DNA of 56,871 nucleotides from Guillardia theta CCMP2712 (GCF_000315625.1 NW_005434624.1:327136-384006), one strand, 5' to 3'; positions 15,551-27,821 are shown, counted from the first letter of the stretch. A program made the numbers and translations. The notes: generated by a model not told the origin, from the letters alone.

Positions 15551-16213
15551 GATGTCATCTGACAGCAGCGATGAGCATCATGTTCACCGACGATCGTACA
15601 AGTCAAGACCTGGGAAGAGCGCAGCTGCTATGAGGATCTTCCGGCACGAAGAGTCTCCTTTGGCGGCAACCTGTGCACCTGCACGTCAGCTACTGACATG
15701 TCCGGGGAGATGGGAGGTGATAGGAAGAGATGACAGGAGAAAGGTGATAGGAAGAAGCTGATGGTGTACCATCCCCACGGCTGACAAGGAGGCGCATCGG
15801 TCCTTTGCGGTTGATCGGCTGGCCCCGCAGTTCCTGTACGCTTGCAAGCAGTTGTTGTAGCAGACAGGGACGATCACGCGGAACTGGCAAGGAGGGAAGT
15901 ACATTGCGCACATGAACTTCCCGAAGTAGTCAATGCAGTTGCCCGCGTTGTCTTGAAGCTTCATCGCCCTGACGGCCATCTTCGCATCGATGTCTCCAGT
16001 CTGTCCAGCAGCAGGCAGTCAACATGGGCGTGAATGGAGGTCAGTCTTTGACGACTTGCTCACCGGGAATGCGCAGACGTCCTCGGTGACATAGCAGAAC
16101 TCGTTTGTCAATGGCAGCGAACAGTTTGCCATGCAGAACCGAATTGCAGAGGCGGCATGAAGCCCAGCGAATAGAAGAATACATGGCAACAAGACGGTTC
16201 GTTCCATCCTCAT
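15464..16213 (-). CDS. Frizzled-type cysteine-rich domain membrane protein
   Basis: Exon 1 encodes a clear signal peptide (MRMERTVLLPCILLFAGL) and the first cysteines (RFCMANCSLPLTNEFC). A short intron (about 16000-16066) joins it to an exon with GNCIDYFGKFMCAMYFPPCQ, then VPVCYNNCLQAYRNCG. That CxxxxYFPPC...C...C...C pattern is the core of a Frizzled (FRI/CRD) domain. A downstream exon gives one hydrophobic segment (STFSFMAFVIVALILFAIWK) and a charged YRNRE end, so the product would be a small type I membrane protein with an extracellular CRD. There is no seven-helix receptor part. In animals such domains bind Wnt lipids; in protists the ligand is unknown. The middle exon borders are uncertain. 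Confidence 0.65.
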
Positions 16214-16628
16214 GTCAGACCCTGGTCCTTACGCCGGTTTCAGTGATGGTGATCTTGTGATATTCGGCTGGTACAGTCGCTTCAACGTGGTGGCGCCGTG
16301 TCATTGTATGTCGTCTCTTCACTACCTGCCATCTTGCTCGTTGTGTTGGCCTCTTCTAGCAGGTCATTCGCTGCTCTTCCCCGCTCTCTCAGCATGATCT
16401 TCTCCGCCTCCCTCCTTCTTCGCATCTTAGTCTCCTGCGGCGAGTCAACATTGTTGACAGGCAGTTGTCGCCCTCACCCAGGCTCGCTGAGGCGGACTGG
16501 CTCAAAACCTTGACAAGGGGGTAGTTAAGGAAATATATGGGGTGGGGGTGGACGGGGATGAAAATGCACAGTGGGTGAGAAACAAGTGTAGGACTATACG
16601 TGAAGGAGAGAGAAGAGCGAGAGGAACG

Positions 16629-16735
16629 AGGAGAGGAGAGGAGAGGAGAGGAGAGGAGAGGAGAGGAGAGGAGAGGAGAGGAGAGGAGAGGAGAGGAGAG
16701 GAGAGGAGAGGAGAGGAGAGGAGAGGAGAGGAGAG
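16629..16735. repeat. (GAGGA)n pentanucleotide microsatellite
   Basis: Twenty-one nearly perfect copies of a five-base GAGGA unit. Five is not a multiple of three, so every frame remains open, which produces spurious ORFs on both strands. Confidence 0.95.
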
Positions 16736-17585
16736 CAGGAAGGTGGAGACAGGGAGTAAACGAAGAACTTCGGAAGATGAGACGACGGGATGAAGGCTCG
16801 ACCCGAACAAATAGTGATGTTGCAAACCATGCTGAGGACGAGAAGGAGCATGGGAAGCTTTTCGCGTACAGCGGACCAGGATCAGTCTGGAGTGATATCA
16901 CAAGAACGGCCAGCGTCACGACGTCAGAGACCAAGTTTCTTGTGCATCCTCACATTGCAGAGTTCTACTGCTTCTTGACTTCTCCAGCCTACTTGCTGCC
17001 CTGGTGATAAGACTGCCATGGAACCCTTTCGCGACTGATCGCACTGCAGCTCTCTATGGTGGAGCTCAACCTCTTCCCTTCCGACCTGCTTCCATGTCGC
17101 GCTGATTTTTTGTGCTCAAACGGCATTTTTCTCGCTCATCTACCACGCGACAGTCATGAAGGTCTGTCCCCACTGCAGTCTGTGCTCGCACTACAGCCTG
17201 TGCTCGCACTACAGTCTGTGCTGGCGATGCTGATGGCGAACAGGCCCTAGGAAGTCTGGATGCTGCACAGGCTGTGATGACTTTCTATACTGTCTCCTTG
17301 ATCCTTGCCGGGGTTCTGGACATGAAAGTGCACTTGGTACCGATGGCTCGAAGAGCTTCTGGTGGGCTCAAGTCTCTTCAGGTCGTCATTGCGGTGCTTT
17401 GCTCGCTGTTCGTGTACAACTGGAGGAAGACGGCGAAGTTGTCGATCTATCTCACCTCGCTCGTTGTTCCTTACTCCATGTCAGCTTTCAGACGCATGTT
17501 GTGTCCATCTCATCATTGCTCAGGTACACATTGTGGATCAATGGGGAATGGCTTGCAGGTTGTCCTTGTACCCCGTTACCCTTCT

Positions 17586-17785
17586 ATCATCATCATCATC
17601 ATCGTCGTCGTCGTCGTCATCATCAACAACAGCAGCAGCAGCAGCAGCACCACCACCATCATCATCATCGTCCTCATCATCGTCCTCATCATCATCATCG
17701 TCGTCGTCATCATCATCATCGTCATCATCATCATCTCCATCATCATCCCCATCATCTCCATCGTTGTCGTCGTCGTCATCATCAT
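17586..17785. repeat. Interrupted (CAT)n/(CGT)n trinucleotide tract
   Basis: About 200 bases of CAT, CGT and CAG triplets with few interruptions. On the minus strand the triplet phase gives mostly Asp codons (GAT/GAC). That phase is kept over the whole tract, which is compatible with a coding acidic tail but also with simple slippage. Confidence 0.9.
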
Positions 17786-18179
17786 TCTCATATGCTCGTA
17801 TGCAGATGTTGTGTTTGTCGTGGGTGTTGCCTCCTTTCTTCTCGATCGCTATCGATGTATCCCGCTTCACAGGTCCTGCAACGCTCTCGCTTGCTGCTCG
17901 TGACGCTGCCGCAGCCTCTGGCATGCCTGCGCCGCTTTCACGTGCCATCGATGTTGCCAGCTAGGGATGAAGCTTCACGTACTACATTGAATTCCAGTCT
18001 ATTCCTCCTCCTCCTTCATGCTCCTCCCCATGCTCCTCCCACCAACGCTCCTTCTTCCATACTGACCTGCTAGTCTTGCATCGCCAGCAAAGGGTCCTAG
18101 CATGCAGGTCAGAGCGCATTCTAGTCAACCATACGACGGGTGTAGGACCTGAGAGCAAGTCGTCCGTGCTTGAGTTTCA

Positions 18180-19075
18180 GGTCAATACCCCAACTTCTTG
18201 GCCAACCGCAGAGAATCTTCGACGGAGATCCGATTCGTCGGCTCTTCGCCATTTCCATTCCCTGGCTCCAGCTGTGACCAATTCCAGTTCTCGTCCTCCT
18301 CGTCTTGATCTTCCTCTCCGTTGCTGTATCTGCTCCCTACGTTCTTCTCCGCCTTTCGCTTGTGATGCGTACGGTATTGATGCTGTCAAAATCATCGTCA
18401 TCGCTAGCCCTTGATGCAGCCGGCAGTGCAGAGTACAACCTTGGCGAAGTACTCCTTCCAATCAGGATCTGATTGCAAAGTGTAGTAAGTCACTCCCCTC
18501 CATTTGAATGCGCCGTCATCATTACCTAGCTCCACCTCCTCCTCCTCCTGGCTCTCGTTCACCGGCTTCTCACATCAGACAGCGAAAGTTTTGCAAGCGG
18601 ATGCGAACCTTTGGACGGACCCATCCTCGTCCGTTGGGAACACGGAACCATATACCTTCAGAGGGGTTCCGATTGAACATGAACGGATGGTTGTATGGAA
18701 AGTGCCTTCCTCACTGCGTCAGTCCTTGGCATTCTCTTCAACCTCTCTACCCCTCGAACTTATTCCGCCGCACCCCCAAACCCCTCTCCTCCTCCTCCTC
18801 CTCCTCCTCCTCCTCCTCCTCCTCCTCCTCCTCCTCCTCCTCTCCTTCCTCCTTGCACACTCACTCCAAGGGAGTATCGTCGAGAATGCCACCTGGAAAC
18901 GGCTCTTCCTCGGCTATCACGGTGCCGTTGGGGTCGCAGAGCCGCACGAGCTTCTCCGGGAACAGCTTCCTGCACTCCTGCGGGGAAGTCTTCATCGGGT
19001 GGGTAGGGGAGCGGAGCTGGGACCTTGAGTTCTTCCTCAGTGAGAGGAGGGAGCCTGGAAAACTCTTCTATTCGG
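18180..19075 (-). CDS. Uncharacterised leftward gene with acidic segment, exon model tentative
   Basis: Several leftward stretches look coding: SRLPPLTEEELKVPAPLPYP (near 19060), CRKLFPEKLVRLCDPNGTVI with AEEEPFPGG (near 18900), PLKVYGSVFPTDEDGSVQRF (near 18650), GAFKWRGVTYYTLQSDPDWK (near 18490) and an acidic EEDQDEEDENWNW stretch (near 18300). They share direction and are separated by plausible GT-AG introns, one filled by a (CTC)n tract. I do not recognise the family. A C-terminal extension through the polyaspartate tract at 17.6-17.8 kb is possible. Confidence 0.35.
18785..18845. repeat. (CTC)n microsatellite, probably intronic
   Basis: About 20 copies of CTC between two likely leftward exons. 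Every reading frame is open across it. Confidence 0.9.
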
Positions 19076-19097
19076 TGATCGCCTGCTCAGAGTTTAA

Positions 19098-19279
19098 AGG
19101 GAGGGAGGGAGGGAGGGAGGGAGGGAGGGAGGGAGGGAGGCGAGGGAAGGAGGGGAGGGGAGGGAGGGCGAGGCGAGGCGAGGGAGGGAGGGAGGGAGGC
19201 AGGGAGGGAGGGAGGGAGGGAGGCAGGCAGGCAGGGAGGGAGGGAGGGAGGGAGGGAAGGAGGGAGGGAGGGAGGGAGG
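19098..19279. repeat. (GGGA)n tetranucleotide array
   Basis: About 180 bases of GGGA with variants (GGCA, GGCGA). The same unit recurs at 28817-28893 and 42618-42657, so it is a common slippage product in this genome. Confidence 0.95.
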
Positions 19280-19989
19280 ATGAGGTGAGAGTGGAGTGAG
19301 AAAGCAGATAATGAGGATGGAAGTGAAAGTGTTCGGGTGACCTAGGACCCATTGGGGGATTTTCCGCCCTTCAATCGATGACAACTGAAGAGTGTCAGGC
19401 AAGGAGCAGAAGGGTCAAGAAGCGGATGTACAAGTTGTGAACCCTCGTCGGTGGCTTCAGGCGATTCGGCAAGGTAGAAAATCTGGCGGAAGGGAGGGAT
19501 GAGCCAGTGGGGGAACTGAAGAGAACAGAAAGAACTAGAGAGGGACGGAAGGAGAGAGGAAAAGGCGGAAAGGGGGGAGGGGAGGGGGAAGGTGGGAGAT
19601 GGGATCGAAATTTGATTGCCTGCTCATCATAATCTGCAATCCTTGCTTCGATTCTGATCGATTCAGCTCAGTACACAAGTTTTTTTTGTGAGTATGGGTG
19701 AGGAATGCACAGGGGAAAGCAACAACAGGAAAGGTCAAATGAAAACAATCACAAGCCGGTGTAACATGTGAACTATTTCACATTTCCTACCTCTCTTGCA
19801 GTTTGTGCATCTTCTGAAAGTAATCTTCCTGGAAACCATGGATACTAAGGTTTTGCACAACACATGCATCACTGCAAACCAGCACGTCTTGCAAACGCTC
19901 GTCATCATTCTTGTATTCTTCTGGCTCTTCCATGGGAGTCGTCGTGCCAGGTTGAAATTCTTTGAAATTTCTCCTGTTGGAGCATCAGA
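19280..19989. other. Intergenic, no gene seen
   Basis: No coding signal that I can support on either strand. The sequence drifts from purine-rich next to the (GGGA)n array to AT-richer DNA by 19700. It may contain the 3' end of the leftward FHA-domain gene. Confidence 0.4.
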
Positions 19990-22748
19990 AGAGCCATTTC
20001 AATGTGCAGTAGCCCTAGAAAAAGATTTCAAGGTGCCTGTCACATACCAGTCATCTGCTTCCGAATCATGCTCTTTCCCCTTCTTTTTGACGGAAGACAG
20101 CCTCTTTGCAACGAGTTTTATGTCATCCTGCAGTTTTCTTATTTGTTTTCGGACTGCGAAGTTGTTATCAGAAGTCGCTGCAAGAACTGCAAAGGAACAA
20201 CCTGACCATAAACAAGTTTGGAGCCTCGCGATTCTCGATCGCAAGACATTACCCCGGTTGCCATCATCCTGGCAGTTTCATCATCGCCTACACAACAATT
20301 GCCGTCTACCCTACAAACGCTAACCTCACTGAATCACACTAGTTCATTTTCTGCTCTGGCCTCTTTTGCATCTGCTGCCCGTTCTACTCTTCCTCCCTCC
20401 ATACCAAGAAATAAGCTGAGTCGGATGAGTCACATCTAATTGCGTCCTCTGCTTCTTCAAACAATTCTGAACCAAAAAGAGCATCAGTAAAGAACTCCAC
20501 CACCCTCAAAGTGAATGTGATAACCAGGGTCTGGAACGAATGAAAACGTGTTGCTGCAAGCATGGTAAGATATGTTTGTTGACGATTAAAAGAGGGTCAC
20601 CCTTTCACTTTCTTGCCCCCTTCCTTCTCCTCCACTATTGGGATGATAGAGGAGGTTACAAACTGTTCGAGTCTATCTTCCAACCTTTGAACTTTCGTCC
20701 CACCAATGTGTAAACAAACTGACCAAAGGCAAAGAGAGCTTACTCTTGTTCTCTAACGTCAGAAGCTTGGTTGCTTGCTTCGAGTGGCTGAAATCGTCGA
20801 GCTTTCCCACCTTCCCTAATGACAAGATGTCAACGATTGAATCTCGTGTTAAATAGTACCCTCTCTTGCTTTCTCGAGATCACGTTCTGTGTATTCTATG
20901 ATCTTATTGAGCAGAAAAGTCAGAAAGTTGGGCATAGTTGAACATTCAGAATTAATGATGCAAGAAATGAACAACAATGTCTTGGTTGCTGAAGGTAAGT
21001 ACAAAAGGATTCGTTGCAATCTTACTTTGAGACGGCGACGGAGCTCATTCACAGTCTCGTTCTGTTGTAGCGGTGAGAAAAACAAATACACAAGAACGAA
21101 ACTTGACATGTCGGGAACTCAAACTTTCTTCTGATTGCATTATCAAGACTTTTCCGATGGCTTTCCCTAAGTCCACTGTTACATCAATCCATGACCAACC
21201 TCTTCACTCACTGATCTTCTTCTTTTGTGATCTCTGAATGCTGGCAGGATCAGAGAGTCGAGCAGATTCCTGTGATGGACATACAACATGTTGAGTTTGC
21301 ATCTCCTTGCCTCTACAGCTTTGCAAACCTCACTAGAGTCTTCCCCCCTGCAACGTCGAGCAGCAAAGGCAGGTTCAGACGATGTGTACTGTCAGCACAG
21401 ACATTTACATGAATGCGACCCTCCTGCTGTCAGAGTTGTTCTTCGAGCCGGTATATGAGATCCGCACACGGAACACTCTGGCAGATCTGAGAATCAAATC
21501 AGTGAGAGGGATCAGACAAACGAAAGTCAAGAGTGGATCAGGCATGTATGAGCGGGGAGCCAAACCTTCCGAACTTCAGCTCGTCGTTGTTGCGGAGAAG
21601 CAGGTAATATCTGAGTGAGGACCACTTCAGCCATCACGTTGTATCGCCATCATCATTTCTCACTTCTTCTGCAGGAGCTCTCCGTTGACGTACGTCCCAT
21701 GTGAGCTCCCCATGTCATAAAGGAAACAGAGTCCCTAACATGTCCAATCAGACTTCGCCCCAATCCCAGCCTTCCCCCCTAATTTTCTCGTCTCCACAAC
21801 CCTTACAATGGTAGATTTGTTCAATGCTCTTACCAACTTGTTGAATTGCAAGATCGCATGCACTCTAGAAACTGATGGGTGCTCCAGCAAAATATCACTT
21901 GTCTCTTTCTGCCTTCCAACCTTCCGACAGTGGATTAGGGGAGATATAACCAGATGTCAGAAATGGGGAGAACAGCGCAACGGTGGTTGGATAATACGCA
22001 CAGTGTAGAATGCTTTTGACTTCAACTGAAAATTGTTGACGACGCTGCTCGTCTGTTAAGCTGCTAGACTTGCAAAAGGCGATCAGACCTGTCGTTCTTC
22101 AAAACCTCCAGATTGAAAAGCGAACTTGACATCGGTCTCTCCCCCCAATCAGGCATGACATATTCCCTACAACAAACGAGGGAGAAATGACTTGATCTCT
22201 TGCTCTACCTGACACATTCATCACCTCATGTCTGCTTCTTCCCTCCTCCCTCCTCTGCGACTCTGACTCCTGCTCAGCAAAGGAATTTACCAAACAAGAT
22301 TTCTTCCTTCCATGCTCAACAAACCGTTCGATGCTGAATGTCAAAATGAATCAAATCATAATCATGACAGGTAGGCAATCTTCACCTTCTCGCTCTGCTT
22401 TCACTCCTCTGCCGCTCCATACTGCATTCCCAGGTCATCGTGCCTATGAGCACAGACACAAGCAGTGCACCTCCGCTCTCGGAACCCTCCTCCTCCGAGC
22501 TTCTTCATCGCTCTGATAATCGAGAAGCGTCAGTCGTGAGTGGAGTGTGGGCATGCCGCACTTGTATTCCATCTCGTCTCGAGCATTGTAGAGGTCGTAG
22601 TCTCGATCTGGCAGGTCGCCCTCTGACGATTCTCACCATCTCAGCCTTCAACCCGCCATGAGCGCAAACTACCTGATCCCCAACCACCTCCACGCAATGC
22701 CTCACACCGACTGCAGGAAGCCATGGCGCTGGTCAGGTTCAGAACCAT
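19990..22748 (-). CDS. FHA-domain protein with coiled-coil tail
   Basis: Leftward exon series. A possible start (MVLNLTSAMASCSRCEAL, 22748) splices to GEGDLPDRDYDLYNARDEME and YKCGMPTLHSRLTLLDY. The diagnostic part is LYDMGSSHGTYVNGELLQK (near 21660-21720), the SSxxGTxxN signature of an FHA phosphothreonine-binding domain. It is followed after an intron by LRNNDELKFGRFGSPLIHA (near 21540-21600), the usual next strand. Later exons give charged helices (ETVNELRRRLKVRLQ; FAVRKQIRKLQDDIKLVAKR). FHA domains recruit phosphorylated partners, often in DNA-damage, RNA or transport pathways. The exact family cannot be told, and the middle exons between 21.75 and 22.45 kb and the 3' end are uncertain. 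Confidence 0.55.
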
Positions 22749-23673
22749 GCTTCGCTCGCGCCTCTGCCTGCATGCCGCGAGTTGGTCGCCACGAAGTGAG
22801 CGAGCAGGGGATCGGATTTGACGATTATTCGAGGAAGTTGTCGACACTGCAGAGCAGAGGAAAACCAAGGTGATTCGTGTATGAAGCATGCCTTCGCTTC
22901 TCAAAGCAGGCATCATCAGATGGAGGATCAAAGGCCAGTGCTTGCCAACAAAACCCAAGTCACGAAATCTCGTTTTGATGGGGTATCCTCCTTCACCATT
23001 CTAGCAGCTGGTCTCTTACTAGTCTCCCTCGCCTTGCCCTTCAAAATCTCTTCCTCATGCGCATCTTCTGCGCAGCGGAGCCATGTTTATGTGCCTTCTT
23101 TCCCCGTTTCCGCTCTCGCCATTGCGAGTTTGCGGACGCATCCATTCCTCCACCCCTACCCACCAAGTAAATACATGTACCCGGTACTTGCTCTATGATT
23201 CTGTCTCAGATAGACTGGTACCTTACCCACCTACCCCTCATGGATGAATGATCGTCCGCTTCCGTCCCCCATGGCGAGCCCAAGAAACCGCAGGAGGGCA
23301 GGATGGTGAAGGAGGTCATGGAGAGCAAGGGAGAGGAGAAGCGAGATGGTAGCGACATGAAGGAGGGATCATGATCAGAGCATGCTGACGAAAGATCTCT
23401 CAGAGGGGATGATGGAACGGATGGAGAGTAGAGGCGGAGGGTGAGGTGCAGGAGAGGCAGGGGAGGGAGGGAGGGACTGAATCAAGCTCTTGGATAGTAG
23501 TTCTCTGAATGCAGGAGGAGACAGCTTTAGATCTGAGCCAGACCAGCGACAAGATATAGGAACGGTGGGAAGGGGCTATCCGTTGATCTTGACTGATGCC
23601 GGTCATTGACGTCTTGCTTTCAGGTTTGATTTCTCTGGCACTTCCGAAGAGACATGTCTTGATCAGTGAGAGG
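22749..23673. other. Region without a supported gene
   Basis: No conserved domain or consistent exon chain was seen. It probably contains the promoters of the leftward FHA gene and of the rightward 23674 gene. Confidence 0.4.
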
Positions 23674-24096
23674 ATGGAAACGAGCAGAAATCTCGCGTCT
23701 GTGTCGTTGCTCCTCGTCCTATCGCAGCTCATCGTCCCCACCATCTCCTACATCCCCACCAGTTGCCGGTGGCCAGGCCGCCTCAACGTCATGCAGCGCG
23801 CCGTCAGCCTAAGATGCACTGGAGACGGAGGGAGCCGAGACGAGGAGACAGAAAGCCTCCGGCAGTATCGGAACATCGAGAGCTGGTATGAAGCTCGGAT
23901 CTCAAAGGATCCTATCAGTGCAGAAGACCTCGCCAACTATGCTATCTACCTGCAAGTTGTGCGAGGCAAGGCGGAACGAGCCGCTCTCATGTACGAGATG
24001 GCGCTGAGAGTTGACCCTATCCTCTCAAGGAAGGTCGCGCTCGATCAATGGATCCGCAACGGTCCTCATATCTCATGCGCTGGCGCCGGTCGCTGA
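23674..24096 (+). CDS. Small TPR-like protein with secretory/plastid presequence
   Basis: 140 residues if read to the stop. Residues 1-30 form a signal-peptide-like stretch (LASVSLLLVLSQLIVPTISY) followed by a basic, Ser/Arg-rich transit-like segment. The remainder contains a single helix pair resembling a tetratricopeptide repeat (SAEDLANYAIYLQVVRGKAE, then RAALMYEMALRVDP). In algae with secondary plastids such a two-part leader directs proteins to the plastid; this is inference. The frame may continue through a splice site, as one TPR alone is short. The next gene on the right is convergent. Confidence 0.5.
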   Translation: METSRNLASVSLLLVLSQLIVPTISYIPTSCRWPGRLNVMQRAVSLRCTGDGGSRDEETESLRQYRNIESWYEARISKDPISAEDLANYAIYLQVVRGKAERAALMYEMALRVDPILSRKVALDQWIRNGPHISCAGAGR

Positions 24097-24589
24097 CATG
24101 CCCTTGTTGCAGTCTCAGCGGCGGACCTCGTGAGCATATCACGTGAGTGATCGATCAACAACTTGCGGGGCTGTTGACTCCTTCCTCTCAGTCGCCAAGA
24201 TGAGCTCTCCGTTGATCCCTCGGCTAGCCTTGGCGAAGGTGATGGTGCCGAGGATAAGAGGTGAGTGTAGAGTGTGGTGTTGTGTGCGGTCAACTCATGC
24301 TGCGAAGTTCGAAGGATTATGCTTCCCAAGCGGAGGTATTGAGAGCAGGACAAGCGGTGTACAAGTCAGGTGACAGACAGCACAAGAGTGTTTAGAAGAA
24401 GCTGGATCTTTCTTTCTCTAGACTGAGTGAAGATCTCTTGTCCCTAGTGAGCAGCCAAGACCCTTCGGAGGAGAAGCTTCGCTGTCCCCTCAAGGACGTA
24501 GGGCTCAAGTAGGCTGCATCCAGCGTGCTGTAAAGTCATCAGCCCATAGATCGAGCTGTGGACATCTTCAGGACAAGACCTGTAAGGCT

Positions 24590-25058
24590 TCTCCGGCGCC
24601 TGCTCGTCCCGCGAGCTCACGGTGGGGGAGGTGAAGTAGGAGGCGCAGGCTTGCAGTCACATCAGCTTCGCTCTCGCACTTCGCCTCGTCACCTGGCATC
24701 TTCGGCGGGTTCCTCGAAGCAGACTTGGCGATGAACTTGGTGAGCCATGGCTTCCGGTCTAGCTTCTGCCCGAGCTGCGGTCCCTTCTCCTGCCACCTGC
24801 CGTCAGGGGCTGACGAGAGCTGATGGGGCCGTGACCTCCGACTCGAGAGCAGACGGACTCTGAGGCCCGCCTTTCTTCACTCCATGCTCGAAGGGAGAGA
24901 ACATGCGTCCCAGCCCGCCTGCAGGGCTGATGAGACATGAAAGACATCGCTGCTTCACCTTTCTCTGCTTCCAGCGTCTCCTCCGACGGAGGATACTTCC
25001 AAAACCCCGTGGCAAAGATCTTTCTGTTCTCCTGCGCGCACAAGGAGCTGAGTTTCAT
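24590..25058 (-). CDS. Unknown small leftward gene
   Basis: Two leftward stretches look coding: a first exon starting MKLSSLCAQENRKIFATGFW with KYPPSEETLEAEKG, and a later one with WQEKGPQLGQKLDRKPWLTK and FIAKSASRNPPKMPGDEAK. The second is basic and Pro-containing. An intron of unclear position joins them. No family is recognised. Confidence 0.3.
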
Positions 25059-25259
25059 CGGACATGGAGCAGGCTGGTCACCTCAGCATAATCTCTTCTT
25101 GTGACGAGGTCACGATAGTACTCCGGATGCTGCAGCCCCTCGCTCAGTCTCATCGCACTCGCAGAGCAGAGTTATTTTCCGCTCACCATCCCTTCAGGGA
25201 TCGCGTCCTCCCCGTTGTACTTTCTCACCTGCTCGCACATCAACACCACACCCTCTCGC

Positions 25260-26259
25260 TCATCCGCACGAGACGTTCTTAGCTTCTAGCTGATGCTTGC
25301 CCAGGGTATTGACCTCGAACAGCACGTGCTCTCCCACTTGCAGATCGTTGTCCATCACTTGGCTCTTGTGTACAAACACCTCCTGCCCGTCCCAGTCCAG
25401 GAAGCCGTACTTGCTCTGAGGTATCCATTTCTTGACCACCGCACGGTAGGGGATGAGCCGCTCGTCAATGGGCTTGAAGGTGGCGATCTTCCAACCCTCG
25501 TTGAAGGGGTTCTGACACTTTCTCATGTGCCCGAAGGTCTTGACAGGGACCTGTCCAGGATTTCAAAGAGAAGAAGATGAACGAGGAGAACGTGTTGAGG
25601 ACGAGGACGAAAACAAAGGATAAACTTGAAAGAGAACATCCTCAAGAAAAAGGGCAACAGCAAGGAGAACTAGAACAGAGAGAAAGAAGAGTGAGAGCAA
25701 GAGGATAGATCACCTTGTGCGAAGAAGAAGTATCCGCGTAATGGGAGGCCCCCTTCTTCTTTCTCGTCTTCGTCTCCACCTTCACCGGGTTCTCAAGTAC
25801 CCGGGTGGGCAGGGCGGAGTACGGGCTCTCGCTGGGGCGAGGAGGGAGGCGAGGCTTGTGATACTGGTAGCGGATGTCTTCGATGTCGCACGAGCTCTGA
25901 GCGCTGAGGGGAGTAAGGGAGTACCACTTCTCCGGGTGAACCCACTGCAGCCTTCCTGCTCGCAGAGGGTCGTCTACCAGGAAGGAGGAGGTGGGGGGGA
26001 TGCCTCGCTTCGGGTCAAGGGATGTCAGCTTCTTGTGCTTGCTGGGAGACGATGAAGGCTGGTGCTGCACGGCTGTCTCCGCTCCGTCCTCATGGTTCGA
26101 CACGCTGGAAGCGACGTGGCGCTTTGCCAGTGCATGGCTGTACTCGTTGCGGATGTAGTTGATGCTGAGCCTCCCCTCCTCCTGCGCCTCTCGCACGAGC
26201 TTGACTCGACCCTTCACCTCACTTCTGAACTTCTCTAGGTTGAAAATCCCGTTGGTCAT
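25260..26259 (-). CDS. Cold-shock-domain RNA-binding protein
   Basis: Exon 1 (26259 to about 25710) encodes about 180 residues, largely low complexity and basic, starting MTNGIFNLEKFRSEVKGRV. After an intron of about 150 bases the last exon encodes VPVKTFGHMRKCQNPFNEG and then a cold-shock domain near the C-terminus: AVVKKWIPQSKYGFLDWDGQ (RNP1 region, KYGFLDW), EVFVHKSQV (RNP2-like VFVH), and GEHVLFEVNTLGKHQLEAKN, ending at the stop. RNP1 is modified (FLDW instead of FI). Such domains bind single-stranded RNA or DNA and often act in translation or RNA stability. The N-terminal part is not recognised. Confidence 0.7.
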
Positions 26260-26349
26260 CCTCTTCGCCCCTGTTTCAGTCTACATGCGCTCCTGGGCTG
26301 CATGACATCATCCTGTCTGGTCGCGGGCTACCTCAGCAATACTGTATCC

Positions 26350-26470
26350 CTTCCTGCTTCCGCTGCTGCCCCTGCTCCTCCTCCAGCTCCTCCTCCAGCT
26401 CCTTCTGCTCCTCCTTCTGTTCTTCTTGCTCCTGCTCCTTCTCCCGCTCCTCGTCCTCGAGCACCTCCTC
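26350..26470. repeat. (GCTCCT)n/(TCC)n tract
   Basis: About 120 bases of CTCCT-rich imperfect triplets between the cold-shock gene and the histidyl-tRNA synthetase gene. No gene is supported in the 26260-26867 interval. Confidence 0.8.
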
Positions 26471-26867
26471 GTCTCATACCTACTGGGCTACCATAACTAC
26501 ACGCGTACCTACTAACGGCCTGCCACCCCACCCCTCAAATTCTCTTTGATCACCCCACCCCAGATGGATGCGGGAGGTTGAGAAGCTTTTTGAGGTATAG
26601 AGAATGAGGAGGAGACGGGGAGAGGAATAGGAAGAGAGGAGAAGTAGACGGGTAGGACAACAGAGTTGAGAGTTGAAAACGAGTAGAGGATCGGAAGCAG
26701 GCATAGGTGATGTGATGTGTAAGCACGACGAGCATCTTGGTGCAAGGACTACGACGACGAAGATCATGGAGAGGGAAGCCCGAGGCTTCGACAGTGGAAC
26801 GGCAGGAAGGAAGAGCGAGCAGGAAATGTCAACTGAAGTTCTTCACTCAACATGCGTGCCAAGCAAA

Positions 26868-27785
26868 TCAAGTTGAGCCAAAGAATGTTCGCCATTCGTG
26901 AAGCTTGTCCAGAGGAATCTGCAGCAGCAAGTGAGCTTGAAGAGCGATAGAAGAATTACTCGCTTACATCCTTCTGGTTGGCTTCCTTATCCTCCATACG
27001 CAGATCCTTCACACGAACCTGCGGTATCATTAGCTTGCTGCCTCCCTTCCTCCTCTTTCCATCTCCCTCGCTCCCTCAACTTCCCTCCTCGCCCTCGCAT
27101 CGTTTCTCCTCCCTCACCATGTTCTTATCCCACTCATCGGGAGCAACCAGCGCCACGTACTGCGCGCCCACACGGTTGGCGTAGTCGAAGGTCTGACCGA
27201 CTTTCTTCTTCAGCTCCACCTGACGTATCGCTCATCCCCTGCCCTTCTCCCTCCCCCTTCCTGCTCTTGCCTGCATGTCCACCGTCGCTCCTGCCTCTCT
27301 CAGCTTGGCAGCCACCGTCAGCGCGTTGGGCAGCATATCCTTGCTGGGCACGAGGTCAGGAGAGGAGGAGGAGGCGCAAAGTCACCTGAAGGCGGCGACG
27401 ACGAAGTCGGTCAGCTGGGGGAAGTCAGGGAGGAGATTCTTCATCTGGAGCAGCTCCATGATAACGCAGTCGCCGAAGCCAAACCCAACGCAGGGAACCT
27501 TGAGGAGAGGATCAGACGACCTTCCTCCTCTTCCTCTTCTCCCTCTCTCGTCCTCCCTTGATCACTCATCCATTTTCCCTGCTACTCTTTCCCTGCCTCT
27601 CTCCCTGTCTTCCTCCTCCCTTCACTTCGCTTGCCTCTTGTTTCGATCCATAGAGCGACAGCAGGCGATCGTATCGTCCTCCTCCGCAGATGGCACGGAG
27701 CTCTCCACTGCAGCATCATCACGAATCGCGTCAGGAGCAATTAAGGTCGGTCAAGAGGAGTCGAACACGTGAAGAACGGAGGATA

Positions 27786-27821
<36 letters not shown>

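Larger units (their letters stand above)
16214..17950. other. Microsatellite-rich intergenic region
   Basis: No recognisable gene. It holds a (GAGGA)n array at 16629-16735, an 18-bp tandem repeat (TGTGCTCGCACTACAGTC, about 2.7 copies, 17172-17224) and a long CAT/CGT/CAG trinucleotide tract at 17586-17785. The tract would encode polyaspartate when read leftward and could lie at the 3' end of the next leftward gene. Confidence 0.5.

Noticed and set aside
16542-17007. Arg/Glu-rich frames around 16.6-16.7 kb
   Set aside because: Produced by the (GAGGA)n array, where all frames are open.
17538-17948. 136-residue leftward polyaspartate protein
   Set aside because: Mostly trinucleotide repeat. It could be an acidic tail of the neighbouring gene but is not supported as a separate gene.
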